Positions 10,901-21,800 of a stretch of DNA of 64,000 nucleotides are shown in pieces. Source of the DNA: Limnomonas spitsbergensis (lineage: Eukaryota > Chlorophyta > Chlorophyceae > Chlamydomonadales); the NCBI GenBank assembly GCA_037349105.1, contig JAYJMM010000009.1, positions 1,054,001 through 1,118,000 on the forward strand. The letters run 5' to 3'. Below the pieces are notes generated by a model. That model was not told where the DNA came from. It ran no database searches and was given only the letters and a program-made list of their open reading frames with translations. The position numbers and the translations under genes are program-made. Numbering within the stretch: the first letter of the stretch is position 1; every line of letters starts with the position of its first letter.

Positions 10901-13900
10901 CACGTTTAAAACATGTTAACACATGGTCAGCCAGCGCAGGGTCTTCCTCCAAGGCGTCCGTCTCCCCCTGTTAAGGGTGCAGAGCGCTCACACGTTTAAA
11001 ACATGTTAACACATGGTCAGCCAGCGCAGGGTCTTCCTCCAAGGCGTCCGTCTCCCCCTGTTAAGGGTGCAGAGCGCTCACACGTTTAAAACATGTTTAC
11101 ACATGGTCAGCCAGCGCAGGGTCTTCCTCCAAGGCGTCCGTCTCCCCCTGTTTAAGGTGCAGAGCGCTCACACGTTTAAAACATGTTAACACATGGTCAG
11201 CCAGCGCAGGGTCTTCCTCCAAGGCGTCCGTCTCCCCCTGTTTAAGGTGCAGAGCGCTCACACGTTTAAAACATGTTTACACATGGTCAGCCAGCGCAGG
11301 GTCTTCCTCCAAGGCGTCCGTCTCCCCCTGTTAAAGGTGCAGAGCGCTCACACGTTTAAAACATGTTTACACATGGTCAGCCAGCGCAGGGTCTTCCTCC
11401 AAGGCGTCCGTCTCCCCCTGTTAAAGGTGCAGAGCGCTCACATGTTTAAAACATGTTTACACATGGTCAGCCAGCGCAGGGTCTTCCTCCAAGGCGTCCG
11501 TCTCCCCCTGTTAAGGGTGCAGAGCGCTCACACGTTTAAAACATGTTTACACATGGTCAGCCAGCGCAGGGTCTTCCTCCAAGGCGTCCGTCTCCCCCTG
11601 TTAAAGGTGCAGAGCGCTCACATGTTTAAAACATGTTTACACATGGTCAGCCAGCGTAGGGTCTTCCTCCAAGGCGTCCGTCTCCCCCTGTTAAAGGTGC
11701 AGAGCGCTCACACGTTTAAAACATGTTTACACATGGTCAGCCAGCGCAGGGTCTTCCTCCAAGGCGTCCGTCTCCCCCTGTTAAGGGTGCAGAGCGCTCA
11801 CACGTTTAAAACATGTTAACACATGGTCAGCCAGCGCAGGGTCTTCCTCCAAGGCGTCCGTCTCCCCCTGTTAAAGGTGCAGAGCGCTCACACGTTTAAA
11901 ACATGTTTACACATGGTCAGCCAGCGCAGGGTCTTCCTCCAAGGCGTCCGTCTCCCCCTGTTAAAGGTGCAGAGCGGCCACATGTTTCAAACATGTTTAC
12001 ACATGGTCAGCCAGCGCAGGGTCTTCCTCCAAGGCGTCCGTCTCCCCCTGTTAAAGGTGCAGAGCGCTCACACGTTTAAAACATGTTTACACATGGTCAG
12101 CCAGCGCAGGGTCTTCCTCCAAGGCGTCCGTCTCCCCCTGTTAAAGGTGCAGAGCGCTCACACGTTTAAAACATGTTTACACATGGTCAGCCAGCGCAGG
12201 GTCTTCCTCCAAGGCGTCCGTCTCCCCCTGTTAAAGGTGCAGAGAGATCACATGTTCAAGACATGTTCAAAACATGATCAAACATGTTTAAACATGGTCA
12301 GCCAGCGCAAGGCCCTGCTCTACGTCTTATTCCATCCCCTCCTGGTATCAGAGCATAAGGGCATATGTGTTGGAATGTTGGATGGATTCAAATCATGGTT
12401 TGCCAGCCCGTAGCCCTGCTCTTAGGCGTCTATCTCACACCACATGGGTATGTAAATCCTCGCCTGCACCCATAGCTTGCCCTAAACCGTACCGCCGACA
12501 GAGCAGCAGTGCATGGCCCACTCACTTGCACCCACTCATGCATATCTGCACAATACCACCCACTCACATACCTCCACTCACCTCCACTCACTTGAACCCA
12601 TTCACCAACACTCATACACTCACCTCCACTCACTTGAAACCACTCACCAACACTCATACACTCACCTCCACTCATTTGAACCCACTCACCAACACTCATA
12701 CACTCACCTCCACTCACACGCATTTGCTCGCCTGCACCCATTCACACACATACTCTCACATGTACCCACTCACCTGCACCCACTCACTCACCTCCACTCA
12801 CGCACCTCAACTCACCTGCACCCATTCACACATAGCCACTCACCTGCACCCACTCACCTGCACCCAGCCACTCACCTCCACTCACCCACCTCCACTCACC
12901 TGCACACACCCACCTGTACCCATTCACACACATCCTTTCACCTGCACCCACTCACATGCACCCACTCACTCACCTCCACTCACATGCACACATTCACACA
13001 CATCCACTCACCTGCACCCACTCACCTGCACCCAGCCACTCACCTCCACTCACCCACCTCCACTCACCTGCACACACCCACCTGTACCCATTCACACACA
13101 TCCTTTCACCTGCACCCACTCACCAACACCCACCCACCTGCACCCATTCACACACATCCACTCACTTGCACCCACTCACCAACACCCACTCAAACACCTC
13201 CGCTCACCTGCACCCAGATGATGCCTCTCAATCGTCCTGTCGCCAGAGCAGCCATGGCCGCCTTGGCCTCTAACACCATGTAGGCATGCAAGTCCATCCC
13301 GGGCTTCCATTCGCTGTACAGGTCAGCACCTCCCTTCTAAAGATGGGCAATGATGTACAGGTGATATACAGCTGGGAGATGTAATATATATGAAGTACAG
13401 TACGGTATGATTGAGCTAGCAGGGAACAGGTGATGTACATCTCATGCTTCCATTTGCTGTAAAGGGTCAGCACCTCCCTTCGAAAGATGGACAATATGGT
13501 AAAGGCAAAGTACAGATGGGAGATGTACATATGAAGTATAGCACGGTACGATTGAGTTAGTAGGGAATATGTGATGTACATCTGGGGCCTCCATTCACTG
13601 TGCAGGTCAGCACCTCCCATGTCGGGCCCTTCAAGAAATAAAAAACATAAGAGTTAGGCGGAGGAGGGTGTGAAGGCCAAAGAAATGGGCCAAAGAGACA
13701 GGCCACAGAGACAGGCCAGAGAGACAGGCCAGAGAGACAGGCCAGAGAGACAGGCCAGAGAGACAGGTGGGGGAGACAGGCCAGAGAGACAGGCCAGAGA
13801 GACAGGCCAGAGAGACAGGCCAGAGAGACAGGCCAGAGAGACAGGCCAGAGAGACAGGTGGGGGAGACAGGCCAGAGAGACAGGCCAGAGAGACAGGCCA

Positions 13901-16900
13901 GAGAGACAGGTGGGAGAGACAGGCCAGAGAGACAGGCCAGAGAGACAGGCCAGAGAGACAGGCCAGAGAGACAGGCCAGAGAGACAGGCCAGAGAGACAG
14001 GCCAGAGAGACAGGTGGGGGAGACAGGCCAGAGAGACAGGCCAGAGAGACAGGCCAGAGAGACAGGTGGGGGAGACAGGCCAGAGAGACAAGCCAGAGAG
14101 ACAGGTGGGGGAGACAGGCCAGAGAGACAGGCCAGAGAGACAGGCCAGAGAGACAGGCCAGAGAGACAGGCCAGAGAGACAGGCCAGAGAGACAGGCCAG
14201 AGAGACAGGCCAGAGAGACAGGCCAGAGAGACAGGTGGGGGAGACAGGCCAGAGAGACAGGCCAGAGAGACAGGTGGGGGAGACAGGCCAGAGAGACAGG
14301 CCAGAGAGACAGGCCAGAGAGACAGGCCAGAGAGACAGGCCAGAGAGACAGGCCAGAGAGACAGGCCAGAGAGACAGGCCAGAGAGACAGGCCAGAGAGA
14401 CAGGCCAGAGAGACAGGTGGGGGAGCGGGGGTGTGATCTTTTGGTTTTGGAGGAGGGTGTGAATGAAGGCTGCCACGGTATTGATGGTAGCAGAGCTGTG
14501 CTGTTCCCTTAAACCCACACGCCCCAAGGGGGGCGCAGTTTTCTTTCATTCTTTCTGAGAAGGTCAATGAGACTGGCCAGAGAGACAGGTGGGGGAGCGG
14601 GGGTATGGAGGCCAAATTATATGAAAACAAGCGTGCATGGGTACTATCAAAGCTGATATCAGGTGCGGCCTTTCATAATGCTTCAAATATTTGCCGTGCT
14701 CTCACCTAGGCTGTTTTGGTTTTGGTTTGCGGTTTAGGGCTTAGGGATTAGTGTTTGTGATTTTGGGTTTGGGTTCAGGGTTTAGGCTGGACGTGCCCAA
14801 ACCCTAAATCCTGGAAATTGTGGTAGTTGTCCTGATTTCCTGACCACCGTGGACCGTCTTACGTGTTGCCCTCCCACCTATGCTGTTTTGGTTTAGGGTT
14901 TAATGCTAAGGTTGAAATGCCCTTCATCCTTAACCTTTTTGGTTTTGGTGGCTGTCCTTATATTGTTCACGTTATTCACGTTCACACCTAACCTTGCGGG
15001 CCTATCTATTTAGCATGCTCTCACCAGTGCTGATTTCGTTTCGGTTTATTCGGTTACTGTCCTCATGTTTTGGGTTTGGTTGCTACTTTTGGTTGCTGTC
15101 CTCAAACTTCGTACAATCTCCCCTCAAGTCGTGAACCGTTCTACGTGCTGTGCTCTCAACTGTACTGTTTTGGTTTAGGTAGCTGTGTGTTCCAAAGTGG
15201 ACATTGGCGACGGCATCGACCCACCTATGGATCCCAAAAGGCAAACGGATCCATTAGGGTACAGATCCATAAGGGTACAGGTTACAGGGCGGAGAGGTGA
15301 GGTGAGGGTTTTGATAGAGTTGGCTGTGTGTGATGTGCTGGATGTTGGCGACGGCATCGACCCACCTGCGGATCCAAAAAGGCAAGCAGATCCATGAGGG
15401 TGCAGGTTACAGTGCGGAGAGGTGAGGTGAGGGTTTTAATAGGGTTGGCTGTGTGTGATGTGCTGGATGCTGGCGACGGCATCGACCCACCTGCCGATCC
15501 AAAAAGGCAAGCAGATCCAATAGGGTGCAGGTTACAGAGCGGAGAGGTGAGGTGAGGGTTTTTATAGAGTTGGCTGTGTGTGATGTGCTGGATGCTGGCG
15601 ACAGCATCGACCCACCTGCGGATCCAAAAAGGCAAGCAGATCCATTAGGGTGCAGGTTACAGAGCGGAGAGGTGAGGTGAGGGTTTTAATAGGGTTGGCT
15701 GTGTGTGATGTGCTGGACGTTGGCGACGGCATCGACCCACCTGCCGATCCAAAAAGGCAAGCAGATCCATGGGGGTCCAAGATACAGAGCGGAGAGGTGA
15801 GGTGAGGGTTTTAATAAGTAGGGTTGGCTGTGTGTGATGTGCTGGACGTTGGCGACGGCATCGACCCACCTGCCGATCCAAAAAGGCAAGCAGATCCATT
15901 ATGGTGCAGGTTACAGAGCGGAGAGGTGAGGTGAGGGTTTTAATAGGGTTGGCTGTGTGTGATGTGCTGGACGTTGGCGACGGCATCGACCCACCTGCCG
16001 ATCCAAAAAGGCAAGCAGATCCATTAGGGTCCAAGATACAGGGCGGAGAGGCAAGGGTTTTGATAGGGCTACTTGTGTGTGATGCACTGGATGTTGGCGA
16101 CGTCTTCAACCCACGTATGGATCCCCAAAGGCAAACATATCCATTAGGGTCCCAGATACGCGTAAGAGGGTTTCAGGGTCCGGAGGGGCGCGTTGGGCGA
16201 GGAAGAGTGACGGACTTCTATCAGTTACCTTCGTCCCTTCAGTAAAGTGGGCGTATGAGATTTCTAGCCGCGATAGCCGTGAGCTAAATCAGGTACCTTC
16301 GTCCCTTAAATTGGGCGCATGAGATTTCTAGCCGCGACAGCTGTGAGCTAAATCAGGTACCTTCGTCCCTTAAAGTGGGCGCATGAGATTTCTAGCCGCG
16401 ATAGCTGTGAGCTAAATCAGGTACCTTCGTCCCTTAAAGTGGGCGAATGAGATTTCTAGCCGCGATAGCTGTGAGCTAAATCAGGTACCTTCGTCCCTTA
16501 AAGTGGGCGCATGAGATTTCTAGCCGCGATAGCCGTGAGCTAAATCAGGTACCTTCGTCCCTTAAAGTGAGCGCATGAGATTTCTAGCCGCGATAGCCGT
16601 GAGCTAAATCAGGTACCCTCGTCCCTTAAAGCGTATTTCAAGAGTGTTTCCTTTTTCATTGTTGCTACAAAAAGAGGATTTTGTTGCCGATTTTTTTAAT
16701 CATTGCCCCATATGAAGGAGTTATCCGTAAGAACCCGTATGAACAATCCGTATGAACAATCCGTAAGAACCCGTATGAACAACCCGTATGAACAATCCGT
16801 ATGAACTATCCGTATGAACAATCCGTATGAACAATCTGTATGAACAATCCGTATGAACAATCCGTATGAAGGAGCAATCCGCTGAAAAGCACTTCCACAC

Positions 16901-17660
16901 TAGCACTAAACCTTCCTTCATGCCAACCCAGTGCCACACCATGCACTGTGCTTTGCCCTTGGAATATGGCTTGGACTGTAACCTGGTTTAGGGTGAGGCT
17001 TTAGGCCTGCAGGGATACATTGGGGTTAAGGGTTTGGGGCCTGCATGACATGCATTGTAACATGCCTGGACCGAAGCGGTACAGATGTCAGGCCTACACT
17101 TTGGGCAGGGTAACCCGGTACGGAATACGGTGCAGTCAAATGGTACGGTACGGACATATTGGGATGGGCTAGTAAGAAAATGGACAATAAGGTAGTTCCA
17201 AACGATATGGTGCGGTAAAACAATACGGTACGGTACGGGATACGGTACGGGATTTTTGCCAATAAGGCGGTACTGGGTAACCTTGACTTTGGGACCAAAC
17301 GGCCGTACTGGGTAACCCAGATGTCAACGAGGGCCCCTTGGCTTGCGCACCCGGGCTGTTTTTTTGGTGTTAGCGTCTCAGGTTTCTAGGGTCTGGCGAC
17401 TGGTCTCACACCTTGTAAAGTCCCAGCAAAGTGATTCTGCAGCTCTGCACGTCCCTCTCTCTCTCAATTGCACGTACCTGACTGTTTGATCCGACGTTGT
17501 TGGGCCCTTGTTGGCCAGCAAGGATTCACACGTCTGTCTCTATTGCGGAAAGTGTGGGGCCCTGGCGCTGAGTCAGCATCCACTGGGTTGCCAGCACAAC
17601 CAGGAGAGGGACCGCTATGGCAGTGCCAAGGGCGAGGGCCATGCGAGTGCCCATGACCAT
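7971..17660 (-). CDS. SASA-family carbohydrate esterase / sialate O-acetylesterase-like protein
   Basis: Predicted SGNH-type acetyl esterase acting on acetylated carbohydrate. Confident exons (minus): 13336-13208, 9797-9694, 8957 to about 8837, and 8189-7971. Joined, they read GGADLYSEWKPG (family GGT..W motif), GRLRGIIWVQGETDA (hallmark GxxWxQGESDA), an LTFIIGVLAAGEG strand, VRQKQLDLQL (VREAQ helix), VDMAGL, and HLTKRGQCAFGAAMAY (C-terminal catalytic HLT..GQ..LG block). Probable exon 1 is 17660-17532: starts MVMGTRMALALG, then a hydrophobic segment typical of a signal anchor, with an in-frame stop upstream. The exon with the GQSNM nucleophile, expected between 17.5 and 13.4 kb, was not found, so the gene is incompletely modelled. 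The donor after 8837 is doubtful: the last Lys codon is followed by TTAAGG; GTCAAG after 8843 would also keep frame. Translation could instead continue past 7971 into the decayed copies at 7.1-7.96 kb. TGTAA, a common algal poly(A) signal, lies 14 nt after the stop. Confidence 0.75.
8215..8400. repeat. CAGCTA repeats and a copy of the esterase last-exon 5' end
   Basis: The segment near 8290-8350 repeats the first ~35 nt of exon 8189-7971 (minus: VDMAGLEFFEQS) upstream of that exon. It is flanked by TTCAGCTAAAATCCAGCTA-type short repeats. Confidence 0.65.
8590..8830 (-). repeat. Copies of esterase exon 8957-8837's 3' end with intact donors
   Basis: The copy at about 8596-8642 reads QEQLNLQLDNNTLIK followed by a perfect GTAAGT donor. 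Two shorter copies between 8680 and 8800 keep only the donor side (ATCAAGGTAAGC-like). The full-length exon upstream has AAG|TTAAGG instead. Confidence 0.7.
8985..9250 (-). repeat. Two copies of esterase exon 8957-8837's 5' end
   Basis: Segments near 8995-9112 and 9175-9245 repeat the exon start (minus: acceptor, then TTTGTGATTGGAG..GCAGCGGGCGAGGGCC). Insertions shift the frame in the copies. Confidence 0.65.
9255..9365 (+). repeat. Dispersed repeat family B, copy 1
   Basis: Shares GCTCAATTCCAGC(A)ACCAT, GGACCTTGGTGCAGCCATG and a GGGCCCTG start with 24228-24330. Confidence 0.6.
9593..9655 (+). repeat. Dispersed repeat family C, copy 1
   Basis: GAGGCGTGGATTAAGGAAGC followed by TTCGGCCGCAGCACTAGGTG; near-identical blocks at 30073-30143 and (partial) 41745-41792. 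Confidence 0.6.
9760..12330 (-). repeat. 90-bp tandem array carrying an esterase splice acceptor and exon start
   Basis: About 27 near-identical 90-bp units begin at 9841 and step by exactly 90 to 12181; a diverged unit follows to 12330. On the minus strand each unit holds CCCTTTAACAG then GGGGAGACGGACGCCTTGG and ~18 more exon nt, that is the acceptor and first ~37 nt of exon 9797-9694 (GETDALEEDPAL). The array is upstream of that exon, in its intron. Units differ at few sites (TTAAAGG/TTAAGGG/TTTAAGG, CACG/CATG, GTTTAC/GTTAAC). Confidence 0.95.
12530..13205 (-). repeat. CACTCACCTGCACC array copying an esterase donor site
   Basis: Minus-strand units read TGGGTGCAGGTGAGTG, matching the end of exon 13336-13208 (..TGGGTGCAG|GTGAGCG), repeated dozens of times downstream of that exon. 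Variants replace the core with TTGAACCC or ACCAACACC. His/Thr-rich open frames on the plus strand are a by-product. Confidence 0.8.
13440..13640 (-). repeat. Two copies of esterase exon 13336-13208's 5' end
   Basis: Copies near 13440-13490 and 13570-13625 (minus: GGGAGGTGCTGACC..AATGGA) sit upstream of the exon and are followed by diverged GATGTACATCAC sequence. Confidence 0.7.
13688..14420. repeat. 13-bp minisatellite (GAGACAGGCCAGA)n
   Basis: About 56 units of 13 bp with a recurrent variant GAGACAGGTGGGG at irregular intervals. 13 bp gives open frames in several frames on both strands with a 13-residue period. A single unit recurs near 14575. Confidence 0.9.
14480..14565 (+). repeat. Dispersed repeat family D, copy 1 (diverged)
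   Basis: GCTGTGCTGTTCCCTTAA then ACGCCCC..GGGGGCGCAGTTTTCTTTC; matches copies at 28.3, 41.0, 47.4 and 55.5 kb. Confidence 0.55.
14690..15180. repeat. Telomere-like GGTTTAGGG-rich intron stretch
   Basis: Degenerate GGTTTAGGG, GGTTTTGGTTTAGGG and CCCTAAA runs. Nothing else recognised. Confidence 0.5.
15185..16165. repeat. ~125-bp tandem array, eight copies
   Basis: Units share GTTGGCGACGGCATCGACCC near 15200, 15340, 15463, 15590, 15715, 15843, 15968 and 16093, and AAAAAGGCAAGCAGATCCAT. On the minus strand each has a pyrimidine-rich stretch then GGCAG|GTGGGT, resembling a splice site. By analogy with the other arrays it may copy a junction of an unresolved esterase exon. Confidence 0.75.
16215..16640. 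repeat. ~62-bp tandem array, seven copies
   Basis: Unit contains GCATGAGATTTCTAGCCGCG, TAGCTGTGAGCTAAATCAGG and TACCTTCGTCCCTTAAAG. On the minus strand GGCTAG..ACGAAG|GT looks like acceptor, short exon and donor, so a micro-exon is conceivable. Confidence 0.75.
16725..17310. repeat. CCGTATGAACAAT minisatellite and GGTACGGTACGG-rich stretch
   Basis: About ten 13-bp CCGTATGAACAAT units at 16730-16870, then scattered TACGG repeats at 17110-17310. No coding signal seen. Confidence 0.6.
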
Positions 17661-18842
17661 CGTGGTGTTGCAGACGCGAGCTGAATCTGCTGCTGGTGTT
17701 GCTGATGTCGGTGTTGCTATTTCTGCCTATGCAGCTGCTGCTGTGTATGCTTCAGCTGGGGTCACTGCTAGGTTTTGTTTGGCTGCTGCAGGGACGAGGG
17801 CTGATGCTCACTGGCCCTCCCGGCGGTCTGCTACTCCTCGTGTCTCGATCGTGAAAGACAGCCACGCGGATGGCGCTGGTAGAGTGCGCTGTGTAATTGC
17901 TTTGAAACGTCTTTCTGAGAACGTTTGCCTCTGGCGCACAGGTTCGAGCAGCACGAAGAGGTGACGGAAAGGAATGGTAGGCGGGTTCGGTGGGCGGGTT
18001 CGCGCTCGCAAGCAGATTTCTGTTCCGAGTCATCTAGGAACAAGATAAATGGTTAAGTAGACGATTGAAGCGCACAATTGGTTTGTTGGATCGCGCCCGT
18101 CACATCACGAGGTGACGCGTCTCGGCTCTATCGAAACGATTTCGAAATCTAGGACTTATACCTCGATCAGAGACGCCGTGCGACTCACGCCAGTTCAGCC
18201 AACCGACCTCACACAGTTAAAGTCGCGCGTTCTGCTTGGCTGCATGACACACGTAGGCGCCCGATGACGGCCACCAACCCACCCAGCCACCTTCGTCTCC
18301 GACCCTCAATCAGACCGAGGTCACACAAACCACAAGTGTGACCACCGGCGGCCCCACATCACGTTTGACACCGGCCGCTAGAATATCCTTTCTGTTCAGC
18401 TTTCATTAGCTTTTACTCCATAGCTCCGGTTGGCACTCTCCGGCACGTTCCGAAGGGCTAGTAGCGTAGATGCGAGGATCATAGGCATCGTACACCCCTC
18501 ATATCATATCAGCCGCTTTTAGCCAATCTCTGTGGGACAGGCTCGAGGTTCCGAACCAGGCAGAAACGGCAGCAGCAGCAGCAGTAGCAGTAGCAGTAGT
18601 AACAGGAGCATCAGCAGTAACAGCAGCAGTAGCAGTAGCAGCAGCACAGCAGTAGGAGCAGTAGGAGCATAGGAGCAGGAGTCAGTGGCAGCAGCAGCAG
18701 CAGGAGGAGCACTGGAGCAGCAGCAGCACAGCACAGCAACAGCAGCGAGAGGAGCAGCAGTAGTGCAGCACAGCAACAGGAGAAGCAACACAGCACGGCA
18801 ACAGCAGCAGCAGGAGCAGCAGGAGCAGCAGCAGCTGTCAAA
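17661..18842. promoter_or_regulatory. Divergent intergenic region between the esterase and MPV17 genes
   Basis: Separates the proposed starts at 17660 (minus) and 18843 (plus), so it should hold both promoters. No TATA box or known operator was recognised. The MPV17 side (18560-18835) is a dense CAG/AGC trinucleotide tract, either 5' UTR or an unrecognised Ala/Ser/Gln N-terminal extension. Confidence 0.45.
18560..18835. repeat. CAG/AGC trinucleotide tract upstream of MPV17
   Basis: Imperfect CAG/GCA/AGC repeats for about 275 bp. The frame leading into the MPV17 ATG is open from 18639. Confidence 0.8.
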
Positions 18843-21800
18843 ATGCTGGCCATGCTGCATGGCATGGTTGGCCGCATGAGCCCGGTACTGCAGGCCGCTC
18901 TGGTCAGCTCCTCGGTCATGAGCGCGGGTGAGGCCATTTTTTCCAGAAATGCTGTTGAACAAACTGTGTAAGCATTCTCAAGTGGAAAGGTGGTGGACCA
19001 TGCATCGCCACATTAGTGCGGGTGAGGCGATGGAAATTCCATTTTTTAAGAAATGCTGTTGATAAAAATGTGTACCTACTCCCAAGTGGAAGGTGGTAGA
19101 CCATGCATCGCCGTACGAGTGAGGGTGAGGCGATGCGTGGTTTGCGTGGTCTACCTTTCCAATTCGAACCCACCTTCCCGCCCACCTTCCCACCCACCTT
19201 CCCACCCACCTTCCCACCCACCTTCCGACCCACATTCCCGTCCACCTTCCCACCCACCTTCCCACCCACCTTCCCGCCTACCTTCCCACCCACCTTCCCA
19301 CCCACCTTCCAACCCACCTTCTCGTCCACCTTCCCGTCCACCTTCCCACCCATCCTCCCCTGTTTTACACATGCGCACACTGGTCATCCCGTACCCCCTG
19401 TCTTAGCTCTAAACCCTCAACCCTTAATCCTTAACTCCCTCTTATCCCGCGCTCCCTTGCCCTCTCCCTCCCACATTTCCACACTCCCACCGTACCTCAC
19501 ATCCGCCCCCCACCCTCCCAAACTACCACACGATCTCACTTCCACCCTCCCACACTTCCAGAATCCCCTCGGGCAATGTGATCTACCAGCAGATCCAGGA
19601 AGCCGCTTGAATACCACACTTCTCCCTCCCTCCCTTCCTCCCTCCCTCCCTCCCTCCCTTCCTCCCTCCCTCCCTTCCTCCCTCCCTCCCTTCCTCCCTC
19701 CCTCCCTCCCTCCTTCCCACACTTTAGCACTTCCACCCTCCCACCCTCCCCTCAGACAATGTGCTCTGCCAGAAGATCCAGGAAGCCGCTTGAATACCAC
19801 ACTTCTCCCTCCCTCCCTTCCTCCCTCCCTCCCTTCCTCCCTCCCTCCCTTCCTCCCTCCCTCCCTTCCTCCCTCCCTCCCTTCCTCCCTCCCTCCCTCC
19901 CTCCCTCCCACACTTTAGCACTTCCACCCTCCCACGTTCCCTCAGACGATGTGATCTGCCAGAAGATCCAGGAGTGCCGCACTGCCGCTTTTATACCACA
20001 CTTACTCCCTCCCTCCCCCCCTCCCTCCCTTCCACACCTTCTCCCTTCCACACTTCCACACTCCCACACTCCCCTCTGGCGATGTGATCAGCCAGAAGAT
20101 CCAGGAACGCCACTTTAATACCACACTTACTCCCTCCCTCCCTCCTACACTTTCACTCTTTCACACTTACACCCTCCCACACTTTCACCCCCCCCTCAGG
20201 CGATGTAATTTGCCAAAAGATCCAGGAGCGCCGCATTGACGCCGCCGTCGAGTGGCGGCGGACGGCCAACTTCGCGATCGTCGGGCTGACGATGCACGGT
20301 CCGTTCATGTATTACGGCTATCGTTGGCTGGACTCGTTCACGAAGGGCCCTCCCAGCTTGAGAGGGGTGAGCGGGAGGTTAGGTGTAAGGGGTGAGGGGG
20401 TTTTGGGGTTGGGGGTTAGGGGTTGAAGGGTTTAGGGGTTTAAGGGCCCTCCCAGCTTGAGAGGGGTGAGCGAGCGGGAGGTTAGGTGTTAGGGGTGAGG
20501 GGGTTTTGGGGTTGGGGGTTAGGGGTTGAAGGGTTTAGGGGGTTAAGGGCCCTCCCAGCTTGAGAGGGGTGAGCGAGCGGGAGGTTAGGTGTTAGGGGTT
20601 AGGGGGTTTTGGGGCTGGGGGTTAGGGGTTGAAGGGTTTAGGGGGTTAAGGGCCCTCCCAGCTTGAGAGGGGTGGGCGGGCAGGAGCGGGTTGGGAGTGT
20701 CAGAGATGCACACTGGGTTGAGAGGTTAGGGGTTGGGTACTGTCGAATGGTTGATCCACAATTGCAATGACACGGTACTGCTTCAAAAGAGTGAGAATGG
20801 GACCCCAATTTAATGACCTGTACTTTGCGAAGCGCATGCTGGCCGCCGGCAGTTTTGAGTTTTTTGTATCTTCCAGCCTCAAAGCTGTTCACATTCAAAA
20901 TTATGAAAGACCCGCGGCCTCCAAGGACCACGGCCCAAAACGCAAATTGGTACGAGCCCTGGCCTGTGGGCCACCAAAACAAATTACCCACAGCCAACCA
21001 ACCAACCAACCACCTAACCAACAGTTCGGCATTTAGTCACAATCGATGCTTGCCGTGCTCTCTCCCTTCTGAATAAATAGGTCCTGACACATAAATCGAG
21101 GAAGCCGCCCATTTCCGCTGAAGTATGGAACATGGCCAGCTTAAACGTTCTCCTTGTCCGCAGGGCTACCACAATTGAAACCCTGAACCCTAAACCCTTA
21201 ACCCCAAAACACTTTACCCGAATCCTTAACCCTAAACCCCCCAATCCGTGACCACAAAATCCTTAACCCTTACCCCTTAACCCCAAACCCTTGAGCCACC
21301 GGTATGCCTTCCTTGTCCGCAGGCCCTCTTGAAGACCAGCGTTGGCCAAGTAACATTGTTCCCTTTGTTTCTGTGCAGGTACTGTTCTGGGGTAAGGGGT
21401 TAGGGGGTGAGGGTTTTAGGGTTTAAGGCTGTATTATACTGTTCTGGGGTGAGGGGTGAGGGTTTTAGGGTTTAAGGCTGTATTATACTGTTCTGGGGTG
21501 AGGGGTGAGGGTTTTAGGGTTTAAGGCTGTATTATACTGTTCTGGGGTGAGGGGTGCGGGTTTTAGGGTTTAAGGCTGTATTGTGCTGGGGTAAGATGTG
21601 AGGGTTCTAGGGTTTAAGACTGTATTGTGCTGGGGTAAGGGGTTAGGGTTGTAGGTTTTAAGGCTGTATTGTGCTGGGGTGAGGGGTGAGGGTTTTAGGG
21701 TGTAAGGCTGTATTATACTGTTCTGGGGTGAGGGGTGAGGGTTTTATGGTTTAAGGCTGTATTGTGCTGGGGTAAGGGGTGAGGGTTTTATAGTTGAAGG

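Noticed and set aside
9760..12330. CRISPR-like array
   Set aside because: Whole 90-bp units are nearly identical, with no variable spacers, no cas genes and a clearly eukaryotic, intron-rich context.
9843..12413. Long plus-strand open frames repeating MVSQRRVFLQGVRLP
   Set aside because: The 90-bp unit is a multiple of three, so frames stay open; the sense content is the minus-strand splice acceptor and exon start of the esterase.
12367..13283. His/Thr/Pro-rich plus-strand proteins
   Set aside because: They are readings of the CACTCACCTGCACC array, which copies a donor site of the minus-strand esterase gene.
13557..14630. Large proteins of repeated GLSLWPVSLACL (minus) or ETGQRDRPERQAR (plus)
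   Set aside because: Both come from a 13-bp minisatellite, which gives 13-residue periods in several frames; there is no domain or unique sequence.
17752..18043. Minus-strand leader-like frame starting MTRNRNLLASANPP as the esterase N-terminus
   Set aside because: It ends at a stop before the better-supported start at 17660, and no splice connection in phase could be shown.
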